64,000 nucleotides of DNA, taken from the NCBI GenBank assembly GCA_963835705.1, contig CAWIGR010000011.1:115214-179213 (forward strand). The letters run 5' to 3'. Origin of the DNA: JACVRW01 sp963835705. Lineage in GTDB: Bacteria; Actinomycetota; Thermoleophilia; Solirubrobacterales; Thermoleophilaceae. This document shows positions 33,776 through 43,172 of this stretch, one piece after another (position 1 is the stretch's first letter; each line of letters begins with the position of its first letter). The notes under the pieces were generated by a model. The model saw nothing but the letters and a program-made list of their open reading frames with translations. It did no database searches and was not told where the DNA came from. The translations under genes and the position numbers were made by a program.

Positions 33776-35377
33776 GTGAGGGTCCTGGTCAAGGAGAAGA
33801 TCGGCGAGTCCGGCGTGCAGCTCCTGCGCGACGCCGGCCTCGACGTCGAGCTGGGCGCCGAGTGGGACGCGAGCGAGCTCGAGCGCCGGATCGGCGAGTT
33901 CGACGGCATCCTGATCCGCTCGGCCACCACGCTGAGCGAGGACCTGATCGAGCGGGCGGAGCGCCTGAAGGTCGTCGGCCGGGCCGGGGTGGGGGTGGAC
34001 AACGTCGACGTGGAGGCCGCCACCAAGCGCGGCGTGGTGGTGGCCAACGCCCCGCAGTCGAACGTGATCACCGCCGCCGAGCACACCCTCGCGATGCTCC
34101 TGGCTCTCGCCCGCAAGGTCCCGCAGGCCCACGGCTCGCTCACCGCCGGCGCCTGGGAGCGATCCAAGTTCAGCGGCGTCGAGCTGTACGAGAAGACGCT
34201 GGGCGTGCTCGGCTTCGGCCGCATCGGGCAGCTCGTCGCCCAGCGGGCGCTCGGCTTCGGCATGCACGTGCTGGCCTTCGACGCCTACGTCGGCGAGGAG
34301 CGCTTCAGGGAGCTGGGCGTGGAGCGCGCCCGCACCTCCGAGGATCTCTACGCCCGCGCCGACTTCATCACGATCCACCTGCCGGTCACCTCCGAGACCG
34401 AGAACTGGCTCGACGGCGAGGCCTTCGCGAAGATGAAGGACGGCGTGCGGATCGTGAACGTGGCGCGCGGCAAGCTGCTGGTGGAGGACGACCTGCGCGC
34501 CGCGCTGGACTCGGGCAAGGTGGCCGGAGCCGCGCTCGACGTGTTCCGGCAGGAGCCCGCGACCTCGCATCCCCTGTTCGGCTATCCCGACGTGGTGGTG
34601 ACCCCGCACCTCGGCGCCTCGACCGCCGAGGCCACCGACCGCGCCGGCTACCAGGCCGCCGAGCAGGTTGTGGCGGCGCTAACCGGGGGCGTGGTCACCA
34701 GCGCGGTCAACGTGCCCGCCATAGCGCCGGAGGACCTGGAGGCGCTCGGCCCGTTCCTGCCGCTCGCGCGCAACCTCGGCCGGATAGCGGTGGCGCTGGG
34801 GGAAGGCACTTCGGTGGACGGCATCGAGGTCGAGTACCTCGGGCGCATCGCCGACCGCGACACGCGCCTGCTCACGGTCCAGGTGCTCAAGGGTGCCCTG
34901 ACCGGCCACATCGAGGAGGACGTGAACGACGTGAACGCGACCCCGCTCGCCAAGGAGCGTGGCATCGTGGTCAGCGAGACCAGCGCCAGCCATGCCCGCG
35001 ACTTCACCGACCTGGTCCGCGTGACGGTGGTGAGCGGCGGGCAGCGCAACCGGGTGGTGGGCACAACGCTCGGGCGCGCGCATCGCCCTCACCTCCTCGA
35101 GGCCTGGGGGTCGCGCTTCAACGTCCAGCTCGAGCCCAACCTGGCCGTCTTCCGCTACATCGATCAGCCCGGCATGATCGGCCGGGTGGGCACGAGCTTC
35201 GGCGAGGCGGGCATCAACATCAGCGCGGCCGCCGTTGGCCGCCGGCCCGACGCCGATCGCGTCGGCGGGGCCCAGACCATGCTGGTCACGACCGACTCCC
35301 CGGCCCCCCCGGAGGTGGTGGACCGCATCGTCGCGAGCGACGGCTTCGAGGCCGGCAGGACCATCAGCATCCCCTAG
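33776..35377 (+). CDS. serA: D-3-phosphoglycerate dehydrogenase
   Basis: SerA oxidises 3-phosphoglycerate to phosphohydroxypyruvate, the entry to serine. The 533-residue long form has the substrate domain (IRSATTLSEDLIERAERLKV), the NAD-binding loop GVLGFGRIGQLVAQRALGFG, catalytic-region segments NVARGKLLVEDDL and VVVTPHLGASTAEA, an intervening domain, and a C-terminal ACT domain (about 455-533, FRYIDQPGMIGRVGTSFGEAG) for serine feedback. The GTG at 33776 is one base after the aminotransferase stop. The earlier in-frame ATG at 33743 lies inside that gene. The stop overlaps the convergent sigma gene by 4 bases. Confidence 0.96.
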   Translation: MRVLVKEKIGESGVQLLRDAGLDVELGAEWDASELERRIGEFDGILIRSATTLSEDLIERAERLKVVGRAGVGVDNVDVEAATKRGVVVANAPQSNVITAAEHTLAMLLALARKVPQAHGSLTAGAWERSKFSGVELYEKTLGVLGFGRIGQLVAQRALGFGMHVLAFDAYVGEERFRELGVERARTSEDLYARADFITIHLPVTSETENWLDGEAFAKMKDGVRIVNVARGKLLVEDDLRAALDSGKVAGAALDVFRQEPATSHPLFGYPDVVVTPHLGASTAEATDRAGYQAAEQVVAALTGGVVTSAVNVPAIAPEDLEALGPFLPLARNLGRIAVALGEGTSVDGIEVEYLGRIADRDTRLLTVQVLKGALTGHIEEDVNDVNATPLAKERGIVVSETSASHARDFTDLVRVTVVSGGQRNRVVGTTLGRAHRPHLLEAWGSRFNVQLEPNLAVFRYIDQPGMIGRVGTSFGEAGINISAAAVGRRPDADRVGGAQTMLVTTDSPAPPEVVDRIVASDGFEAGRTISIP

Positions 35378-35985
35378 TCGCTCGGACGGCCGAGCGTGTC
35401 CGCCACCTGCTCGCGCCCGCGGTAGAGGCGGCTCATGATCGTGCCCTGGTTGGTGCCGAGCGCGCGAGCCGCCTCCTTGTAGCTGAGGCCGGCCAGGTCC
35501 ACGGCCGCGACCGTCTCCCGGAAGGGCTCGGGCAGGCCCGCCACCGCGGCCAGCACCTCGCGCGATTCCACCACGTCCTCCGGGGCCGCGCCGCCGCGGC
35601 CCGCCGCGGGCCCGATCTCCTCGGGGAGCTCGGTGGTGCGCGGGCGCCGTCCCTCGGCGCGGTGCCGCGAGTAGAAGGTGTTTCGCAGCACGCGGATGAG
35701 GTAGCCGAGGTCGTCGTCGGAGCGCAGCAGCCGCGGCTTGCGCAGCACCTGGAGGTAGGTCTCCTGGACCAGGTCGTCGGCGTCGGAGGCCGATCCGCAC
35801 AGGCCGAGCGCCGCGCGGTAGAGGCGATCGAGGTGGTCGCCAAGCCGCTCGGGATCGAGCTGCCTCGAGGGGGCGTCGCCGGCGATGCGCGAAACGTACC
35901 CTAGAAGCCGACGGCGCCCTTGCCCTTCCAGGCGGCGAGGTCGAACAGCACGTCCGCCTCCACGCCGGAGCCGGACAGCACGCAC
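35374..35985 (-). CDS. ECF-type RNA polymerase sigma factor
   Basis: A sigma-70 family protein of the extracytoplasmic function type. Region 2 is visible as HLDRLYRAALGLCGS then DADDLVQETYLQVL and YLIRVLRNTFYS. Region 4 is LPEPFRETVAAVDLAGLSYK followed by ALGTNQGTIMSRLYRGREQV. The start is uncertain: the only standard start in frame is GTG 35985, which overlaps the upstream gene by 85 bases and adds a non-family Arg-rich leader, while the conserved part begins about 30 residues later. It lies downstream of the anti-sigma-like gene, the reverse of the usual order. Confidence 0.85.
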   Translation of the reverse strand: MRAVRLRRGGGRAVRPRRLEGQGRRRLLGYVSRIAGDAPSRQLDPERLGDHLDRLYRAALGLCGSASDADDLVQETYLQVLRKPRLLRSDDDLGYLIRVLRNTFYSRHRAEGRRPRTTELPEEIGPAAGRGGAAPEDVVESREVLAAVAGLPEPFRETVAAVDLAGLSYKEAARALGTNQGTIMSRLYRGREQVADTLGRPSD

Positions 35986-36659
35986 GTGGTGCCGCCCCGG
36001 AGCCAGGTCACGATCACGCGTCCGTCGGCCGTCATGCCGTGCAGGACGGTGCCCTCGCGGGCTGCCCTGCGCGCCTCCTCGGGCGGGTCGATCGGCTCGC
36101 CCGAGATGATCGTGTAGCCGATGCGGCGGCCGTCCTTCTCGTAGAAGACCGTCACGGCGCGGCGGCCGTCGAGCTCGTCGACGCGCCGGCCGGTCGCCCG
36201 CCAGCCGAACTCCTTGGCCCAGGCGGGGAAGGCGAGGCCGGCCGCCTGGGCGTCGAGCAGCTTGGGCTTGGCGGGATCGGGGCCGGGAGCCGGGGCCGCC
36301 GCGGGCTGCTCGGCCAGCTCGGCCGCCTCGACTACCGTCGGCCCGCCGGCGCCGCCGGGCAGGACGAGCGCGAGGATCAGGGCGAAGGCGGCGCCCGCGG
36401 CGAGCCCGCCGGCGAGCGGCAGCGAGAACGGGCTTCGGCGCCGCTCTCGCTCGGGCTCGACGCGCGCCCGCAGCCAGGCCGGCGCACGTTCGTCCACGGA
36501 GCGCAGCGCCCCCACCGCACGGCGCTGCTTCTCGAACCGCCCCGCCAGCTCGGGCGAGCGGCCGATCTCGGCCAGCAGCTGTGCGCGCCGGCGCCCGCTC
36601 AAGGTGCCGTCGGCGAGCGCCGTCAGCTCGGCAAGGCGGTCGTCGTCCCCGGAAGTCAT
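35901..36659 (-). CDS. Transmembrane anti-sigma-like protein
   Basis: A 252-residue protein. The N-terminal 75 residues (LAELTALADGTLSGRRRAQL) resemble the sigma-binding helical domain of anti-sigma factors but lack the His-Cys-Cys zinc motif. One membrane helix follows (about 82-102), then a Pro/Ala linker and an extracytoplasmic domain (about 145-252) with a single Cys (TTCVLSG). It is transcribed with the ECF sigma factor downstream, so a role in holding that sigma until an envelope signal arrives is likely but inferred. Confidence 0.75.
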   Translation of the reverse strand: MTSGDDDRLAELTALADGTLSGRRRAQLLAEIGRSPELAGRFEKQRRAVGALRSVDERAPAWLRARVEPERERRRSPFSLPLAGGLAAGAAFALILALVLPGGAGGPTVVEAAELAEQPAAAPAPGPDPAKPKLLDAQAAGLAFPAWAKEFGWRATGRRVDELDGRRAVTVFYEKDGRRIGYTIISGEPIDPPEEARRAAREGTVLHGMTADGRVIVTWLRGGTTCVLSGSGVEADVLFDLAAWKGKGAVGF

Positions 36660-36695
36660 CTACAAGGGAGACGCCCGGCGGGGCGCGGCTATTCC

Positions 36696-37773
36696 CTACG
36701 ACCCGAGCGCGGCGCGCAGATCGTCCACGAGGTCCTCCGCGGCCTCGACACCACAGGACAGCCGCACCAGGTCGGGCGGCACCGCCGCAGCGGAGTCCTC
36801 CACCGACTGGTGCGTCATCGCCTGGGGCACCTCGATCAGCGATTCCACTCCACCCAGCGACTCGGCCAGCGTGAAGATCTCCGTGGCGCCTGCGATGCGC
36901 GTGGCCTCCGGGTGCCGAAACGACACCATCCCGCCGAAGCCGGGCCAGCGCACGTCCTCGACCCCTTCGGCGCCGCCCAGGAACTCGCTCACGGCGCGCC
37001 CGTTGTCGGTGTGGGCCGCCACGCGAAGGTGCAGCGTGCGCAGGCCGCGGTGCACGAGAAAGCAGTCGAACGGCCCCGGCACGGCGCCGATCGCGTTCTG
37101 CACGAAGCGCACCCCGTCGTGCAGGCCGGGGTCGCTCACCACCACGGCGCCTCCCACCACGTCGGAGTGGCCGCCCAGGTACTTGGTGGCCGAGTGCACC
37201 ACCGCGTCGGCGCCGAGCTCGAGCGGACGCTGCACCGCGGGCGTGGCGAAGGTGTTGTCCACCGCCACCAGCGCGCGACCGCTCCGCTCGACGACCGCCT
37301 CCACGTCCACCACGTTCAGCAGCGGGTTGGTGGGGGTCTCGACCCAGATCAGCGTCGTCTCGTCGCGGATCGCCCGCTCCAGCGCGCCCAGATCGGTCTG
37401 GTCGACCATGTCATAGGCGATGCCGAAGCGGGCCAGCACCTTGTCCACGAGCCGGTAGGTGCCGCCGTAGAGGTCGCTCGGCAGGATCAGATGGTCGCCC
37501 GCGTTGCAGTGCGCGGTGAGCAGCGCGTGCGTGGCCGCCATCCCGCTCGAGAAGCACGACCCGAGGCCGCCCTCGAGCTCGCCGATCGCCCGCTCGAGCG
37601 CCGCGCGTGTGGGGTTGGCCGAGCGCGCGTAGTCGTAGTCCTCCACGTACTCGCCCGGCGCCGGCTGCACGTAGGTGGAGGTCTGGTGGATCGGCGGGAT
37701 GACCGAGCCGTAGGACGGCTCGGGGTCGAGCCCGGCGTGGACGGCCCGGGTGGCGAAACTGACGCTCGCTCAC
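36696..37773 (-). CDS. metB: Cystathionine gamma-synthase/lyase-type enzyme (one frameshift)
   Basis: A PLP enzyme of the Cys/Met metabolism family: YARSANPTRAALERAIGELE, SSGMAATHALL, ETPTNPLLNVVD, VDNTFATPAVQRPLELGAD and the PLP lysine motif HSATKYLGGHSDVVGG. The GTG at 37773 forms a GTGA overlap with the beta-synthase stop and reads MSERQF. An extra base in the AAA run at 37756-37758 then breaks the frame before the ATRAVHAGLDPEPSYG segment. Next to a cystathionine beta-synthase, the lyase direction (reverse transsulfuration to cysteine) is as likely as synthase. Confidence 0.88.
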
Positions 37774-39206
37774 CTGGCGAGCGACTCGAGCAGGTCGGCG
37801 CGCGTGAGGATGCCGGCGGCGCGACCGTCCATCGTCACGAGCACGGCCTCGCGCTTGTCGGCGAGCAGCTCCACGGCCTCGCGCACGGCGTCCTCGGCCG
37901 AGACGGCGGGGAAGGGCGCCTCCATCACCTCGACGATGTCGGCACCGAGCAGGGCCGGGTCGTCCATCACGTGCCGCAAGAGGCCGCGCTCGCTTACCGA
38001 CCCGACCACCGAGTGCGGGTCGTGTCCGGACACCACCGGGAGCTGCGAGACGCGGTGCTCGTGCAGGAGGGCCACGGCGTCGCGCCCCTTTGCGTGCGTC
38101 TCGACCGTGAGGAGCGGCGGGATCTCGCCCTCCTCGTGCTTGCGCAGCAGCACGTCGCCGACCGTCTGCTCCTCGTCGCGCTCCAGGAAGCCGTACTGGC
38201 GCATCCAGGCGTCGTTGAAGACCTTCGAGAGATAGGAGCGACCGCCGTCGGGCAGGATCACGGCGACCATGGCGGACGGGTCGTCCACCTCGCGCGCCAC
38301 CTGGTAGGCCGCGTACAGCGCGAGGCCGCACGAGCCGCCGGCGAGGATGCCCTCGCACTCGGCCAGCTTGCGCGTCCACAGGAACGAGTCCTTGTCGGAG
38401 ACCGTCACGTAGCGGTCGACGATCGACGGGTCGTATGTCTCGGGCCAGAAGTCCTCGCCCACCCCTTCGACCAGGTAGGGCTTGACCTCGTCGTTCGAGT
38501 AGATCGAGCCCACGGGGTCGGCTCCGATGATCTCGACGGCGGGGTTCTGCTCGCGCAGGTAGCGCCCCACCCCGGTGATGGTGCCGCCCGTGCCGACTCC
38601 GGCCACGAAGTGGGTGATCTGCCCGCCCGACTGGCGCCACAGCTCAGGGCCGGTGGTGCGGTAGTGGGCCTCCGGGTTGGCCATGTTGCGGTACTGGTTG
38701 GGCTGGAAGGCGCCGGGGATCTCCTCGGTCAGCCGGTCGGCCACGCGGTAGTAGGACTCGGGCGAGTCGGGCGGCACGTCGGTGGGGGCCACCACCACCT
38801 CCGCGCCGTAGGCGCGCAGCAGGTCGATCTTCTCCTTGGACATCTTGTCCGGCATCACCGCGATCACCCGGTAGCCCTTGAGCGAGGCCGCCATGGCGAG
38901 CCCGGCGCCCGTGTTGCCGCTGGTGGGCTCGATGATCGTGCCGCCCGGCTTGAGCTTGCCGTCGCGCTCGGCGGCCTCGACCAGGGCGAGCGCCGCGCGG
39001 TCCTTGATCGAGCCACCTGGGTTGAGCGCCTCGATCTTCGCCACCAGCTGGGTCTTCAGCGACCTCCCGAGGCGCGAGAGACGGACGAGCGGGGTCTCCC
39101 CGACCGCGTCGAGGATCGAGTCCTTGATGTCGGTCGCGGGACCGCGAGCGCGCGGCGCGCGCGAGCCCTCGATGTCTCCGGCCGCCGTCTTCATGGCCTG
39201 TTCCAC
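37770..39206 (-). CDS. cbs: Cystathionine beta-synthase with CBS domains
   Basis: Condenses serine with homocysteine to cystathionine. The PLP fold covers about residues 28-325: VGETPLVRLSRLG, the PLP-lysine motif NPGGSIKDRAAL, EPTSGNTGAGLAMAA and VAGVGTGGTITGVGRYL. The C-terminal part (about 345-478) holds two CBS modules, HRVSQLPVVSGH and REAVLVTMDGRAAGILTRADL, that may sense an adenosyl ligand. The 478-residue length fits the two-domain form. It is followed by the gamma-family enzyme in a 4-base overlap. serA, which feeds it serine, lies 2.4 kb away. Confidence 0.94.
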   Translation of the reverse strand: MEQAMKTAAGDIEGSRAPRARGPATDIKDSILDAVGETPLVRLSRLGRSLKTQLVAKIEALNPGGSIKDRAALALVEAAERDGKLKPGGTIIEPTSGNTGAGLAMAASLKGYRVIAVMPDKMSKEKIDLLRAYGAEVVVAPTDVPPDSPESYYRVADRLTEEIPGAFQPNQYRNMANPEAHYRTTGPELWRQSGGQITHFVAGVGTGGTITGVGRYLREQNPAVEIIGADPVGSIYSNDEVKPYLVEGVGEDFWPETYDPSIVDRYVTVSDKDSFLWTRKLAECEGILAGGSCGLALYAAYQVAREVDDPSAMVAVILPDGGRSYLSKVFNDAWMRQYGFLERDEEQTVGDVLLRKHEEGEIPPLLTVETHAKGRDAVALLHEHRVSQLPVVSGHDPHSVVGSVSERGLLRHVMDDPALLGADIVEVMEAPFPAVSAEDAVREAVELLADKREAVLVTMDGRAAGILTRADLLESLAR

Positions 39207-39314
39207 GATATACCGTGCCCTCCGTATGAGGGTGCTCCTCGTCGTGGCTGTGCTCCTCTGCGCCGCCCAGGGCGCCCACGCCGCGACCGGACGACCGGCT
39301 GCGAGCGGATCGTG

Positions 39315-39343
39315 TTGGGCTGGCCGGACTGACCGTGTACGCT
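39315..39343 (+). promoter_or_regulatory. Candidate leu promoter
   Basis: TTGGGC (39315-39320) and TACGCT (39338-39343) are separated by exactly 17 bases, a good sigma-70-type arrangement. Transcription would start near 39350, only a few bases before the ATG of the leucine leader peptide at 39353, so the leader would be translated from a nearly leaderless RNA, a mode known to be common in actinobacteria. Confidence 0.6.
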
Positions 39344-39352
39344 TTCCTCTCC

Positions 39353-39409
39353 ATGTCGCGCTTGGCCGACCTGCGACTTCTCCTTCTCCTCCCCCTTCGG
39401 GGGGAATAA
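39353..39409 (+). CDS. leuL: Leucine-rich leader peptide of leuA
   Basis: An 18-codon frame, MSRLADLRLLLLLPLRGE, ends in TAA and contains eight leucines, five of them in a row and encoded by CTT/CTC codons. It begins just after a candidate promoter and lies 70 bases upstream of leuA. Its last codons overlap the first arm of a very stable hairpin. This is the hallmark of ribosome-mediated attenuation: scarce charged Leu-tRNA would stall the ribosome in the Leu run and change RNA folding before leuA. Too short for standard gene callers. Confidence 0.75.
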   Translation: MSRLADLRLLLLLPLRGE

Positions 39410-39425
39410 CGCGTGGCGGCCGCCA
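39390..39425 (+). promoter_or_regulatory. leuA attenuator/leader RNA structures
   Basis: CCCCC-TTCG-GGGGG (39391-39404) forms a five-pair stem closed by a UUCG tetraloop and overlaps the last codons of the leader peptide. Just after the leader stop, TGGCGGCCGCCA (39414-39425) is self-complementary and can form a second hairpin or pair with alternatives upstream. A ribosome stalled at the Leu codons would cover or free the first stem. I cannot tell from sequence alone whether the switch acts on termination or on leuA translation. Confidence 0.5.
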
Positions 39426-39479
39426 GCCGCAAGCTCAAGGGGAATCAGGTAGGGCCGACGAACAGGAACTGACGACGAC

Positions 39480-41060
<1,581 letters not shown>

Positions 41061-41066
41061 CGCGCC

Positions 41067-42074
41067 CTAGCGCCCGGGGCAGCTCGTGTCGACCGTCCTC
41101 GTGCGGGAGGCCGTGTTGCCCTGCGTGTCCGTGACGGTCGCCGTGACCGTGTGCATCCGGTTGGGGTCGAGAGGGTGGCCCGGGCTGTGGCCGTGGCAGG
41201 TGTTCCACCGGTTCTTGCCGTTGTTGGCGCACTGCCACGGCGGGCTCGTCTGCGCGTCGAGCACGTTCGCCTCGTTGCCGTTCACGACGAAGCGCGCATT
41301 CTTGACCCGGTAGTCGGACTCGGCCCGGACCACGCACTGCTCGGCGAACTTGTCGCCCGGCGGCGGCGGCGTGTACTCGAAGGACGTGACCCTCAGGAGC
41401 GGCGAGTCGAAGTAGCCGGTGGCCGCCAGGGCCGTGCCGACCACCACGAGCGTGGCGAGCACTCCCGCCACGAATCCGGCCCGGCCCCGGTAGCGAAAGG
41501 CCAGGCGGCGCAGGCGCGCCCTCGTGCGCTTCGCGTGCCCTGCGGGGCCGCCGCCCTCGTGCAACGCGCGCTCGAGGACGGTGACCAGCCGGCCGAGGTC
41601 GTAGTCCCAGCGCTGGTCGCTCAGCTCCACCGACTGGCGCCGTACGAGCGGATGCAGGGCGTCCGGGAGGTCCTCCGCGTTGGGCATCTCCGCGTCCTGC
41701 ACGAGCGCGGGGACGAGCAGGACCTTCCGGTCGAGCGCCGCCTCGATCTCGAGACGGTGGATGTCGGTCGGATCGTCGATGCGCCGCTGGCCGCGCGCGT
41801 CCGTGACGGTCAGCCATTGGTCGCCGATGAGCGCCACGAGGGCGCCGCAGCCGCCCACCGCCTCGTCGATGGTCTCTGCGAAGTCCACGCCCGGCTCCAT
41901 GCTCAGGTCCATGAAGACCCGTTCCGCGCCGAAGTGCTCGCAGAGCCCGTCGTAGAGCCGTCCCGCGTGTCCAGCCGTCTCCCGACGCCGGTAGCTGATG
42001 AAGATCTTCGCGGTATCGGCGCCCTTGCGCCGCTCCGTGCGTCCCTCGGTGCGAGCCTCGGTCTGGCCGGCCAT
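41067..42074 (-). CDS. Membrane-anchored TIR-domain protein with extracytoplasmic domain
   Basis: A 335-residue protein in three parts. Residues about 21-170 form a TIR domain: AKIFISYRRRETAGHAGRLY (first strand and BB loop), VFMDLSMEPGVDF, ALVALIGDQWL and IHRLEIEAAL, where Glu109 is at the position expected for the NADase glutamate. Residues about 199-220 are one membrane helix. Residues about 221-335 are a beta-rich, Ig-like domain with four cysteines (CVVRA, PPWQCANN, NTCHGHSPG, DTSCPG). The ATG at 42074 (MAGQTEA) follows a GAAGG site; an earlier GTG/ATG-type start at 42113 adds only basic residues. It lies 7 bases from the convergent leuA end. Confidence 0.85.
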   Translation of the reverse strand: MAGQTEARTEGRTERRKGADTAKIFISYRRRETAGHAGRLYDGLCEHFGAERVFMDLSMEPGVDFAETIDEAVGGCGALVALIGDQWLTVTDARGQRRIDDPTDIHRLEIEAALDRKVLLVPALVQDAEMPNAEDLPDALHPLVRRQSVELSDQRWDYDLGRLVTVLERALHEGGGPAGHAKRTRARLRRLAFRYRGRAGFVAGVLATLVVVGTALAATGYFDSPLLRVTSFEYTPPPPGDKFAEQCVVRAESDYRVKNARFVVNGNEANVLDAQTSPPWQCANNGKNRWNTCHGHSPGHPLDPNRMHTVTATVTDTQGNTASRTRTVDTSCPGR

Positions 42075-42137
42075 CGGTTGCTGCCTTCTACGCCTGCCGG
42101 CGCGAGGAGTCAACCCTTAGCGAGGCCCTCCGCCACA

Positions 42138-43172
42138 ATGGCGCGCGTGGCGGAGGGCTTCACTTCCGACGACTTCACCTGGCGCGACGGCGAGCGCGTC
42201 GTCCGCTTCGGGCCGAACGTCGCCTCCGAGGCGCCGGACCTGCTGGAGCGGAACGGCTTCGAGCGCTTCGCGCTGCTCACCACCGAGCGGGCCGTGAAGA
42301 GTGCGCAGAGCCTCGCCGCGAGCGCGTCCGGCGTCGTGCACGTGCCCGCGGGAAAGGTGGACGAGGTCTCCGCCGTCCTGCTCGGCGAGCTGTCGGCCGG
42401 CCTCCCGCTCGTCGCTCTCGGCGGCGGACGCGTGGTCGACACGGCGAAGGCGCTGGCCGGCGCCACCGGCGTCCGCTGCGCGGCGCTGCCAACCACCCTC
42501 TCGGGCGCGGAGATGACGCCGTTTCACCGCCTGCCGGCCGGTGTCGAGGGAGCGCGGATGGTGCGGCCCGCGCTCGTCATCGCCGACCCGGACCTGATGG
42601 CGAGCGCACCGGCGACGCGCCTCGCCGCCACCGCCATGAACGCGCTCGCCCACGCGATGGAGGCGCTCTACACGCCGTTTCGCTCCCCGGTCACCGACCT
42701 CGCGGCGCTGCGGGCCGCCACGCTGCTCGCGAACGGGGTGACGCGCGAGCCGCCGGTGCGAAGCGAGCTCGCCCTGGGCGCTCTGCTGGCCGGGTGGGCG
42801 TCCGGCTCGACCGGCATCGCGTTCCATCACGCGGTCTGTCAAACGGTCGTCCGCACGGCGGGATCGCCGCACGCCGAGACGAACGCCGTGGTGCTGCCCC
42901 ACTCCGCGCGGCTGATGGCCGGCCGGGCGCCCGGCCCGCTGAGCGAGCTGGCCCGCGCGCTCGGCGACCGGAGCGGCGACCCGGAGGCCGCGGCCGGCGA
43001 CATCGCTCGCATCGCGGCTCGCTGCGGCCATACCCGCCTCGCCACGCTCGGCGTGACCGAGGAGCACCTGCCCGCGGCGGCCGCGGCCGCCGTCGCCCAT
43101 CCGGCGGTCGCGCTTACGCCCGATCCGCCAGGCGAGGCGGAGCTGCTGGGGCTGCTGCGAGCGGCCCTGTAG
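42138..43172 (+). CDS. Maleylacetate reductase-like iron-containing alcohol dehydrogenase
   Basis: A 344-residue protein of the group III (iron-type) alcohol dehydrogenase superfamily. It shows the NAD-binding ALGGGRVVDTAKALAG, PTTLSGAEMTPFH, the helix ATAMNALAHAMEALYTPF and GIAFHHAVCQ with HAETNAVVLPH, the His positions seen in maleylacetate reductases. Those enzymes reduce maleylacetate to 3-oxoadipate in aromatic catabolism. No ring-cleavage gene is near, so the substrate here is open, and a glycerol dehydrogenase-like role is possible. Its end converges on the desaturase gene. Confidence 0.8.
   Translation: MARVAEGFTSDDFTWRDGERVVRFGPNVASEAPDLLERNGFERFALLTTERAVKSAQSLAASASGVVHVPAGKVDEVSAVLLGELSAGLPLVALGGGRVVDTAKALAGATGVRCAALPTTLSGAEMTPFHRLPAGVEGARMVRPALVIADPDLMASAPATRLAATAMNALAHAMEALYTPFRSPVTDLAALRAATLLANGVTREPPVRSELALGALLAGWASGSTGIAFHHAVCQTVVRTAGSPHAETNAVVLPHSARLMAGRAPGPLSELARALGDRSGDPEAAAGDIARIAARCGHTRLATLGVTEEHLPAAAAAAVAHPAVALTPDPPGEAELLGLLRAAL

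Noticed and set aside
36039..39332. A 1097-codon plus-strand open frame over the sigma, anti-sigma, metB and cbs genes
   Set aside because: Same reason: a composition shadow of four recognised minus-strand genes, without any family motif or ribosome-binding site.
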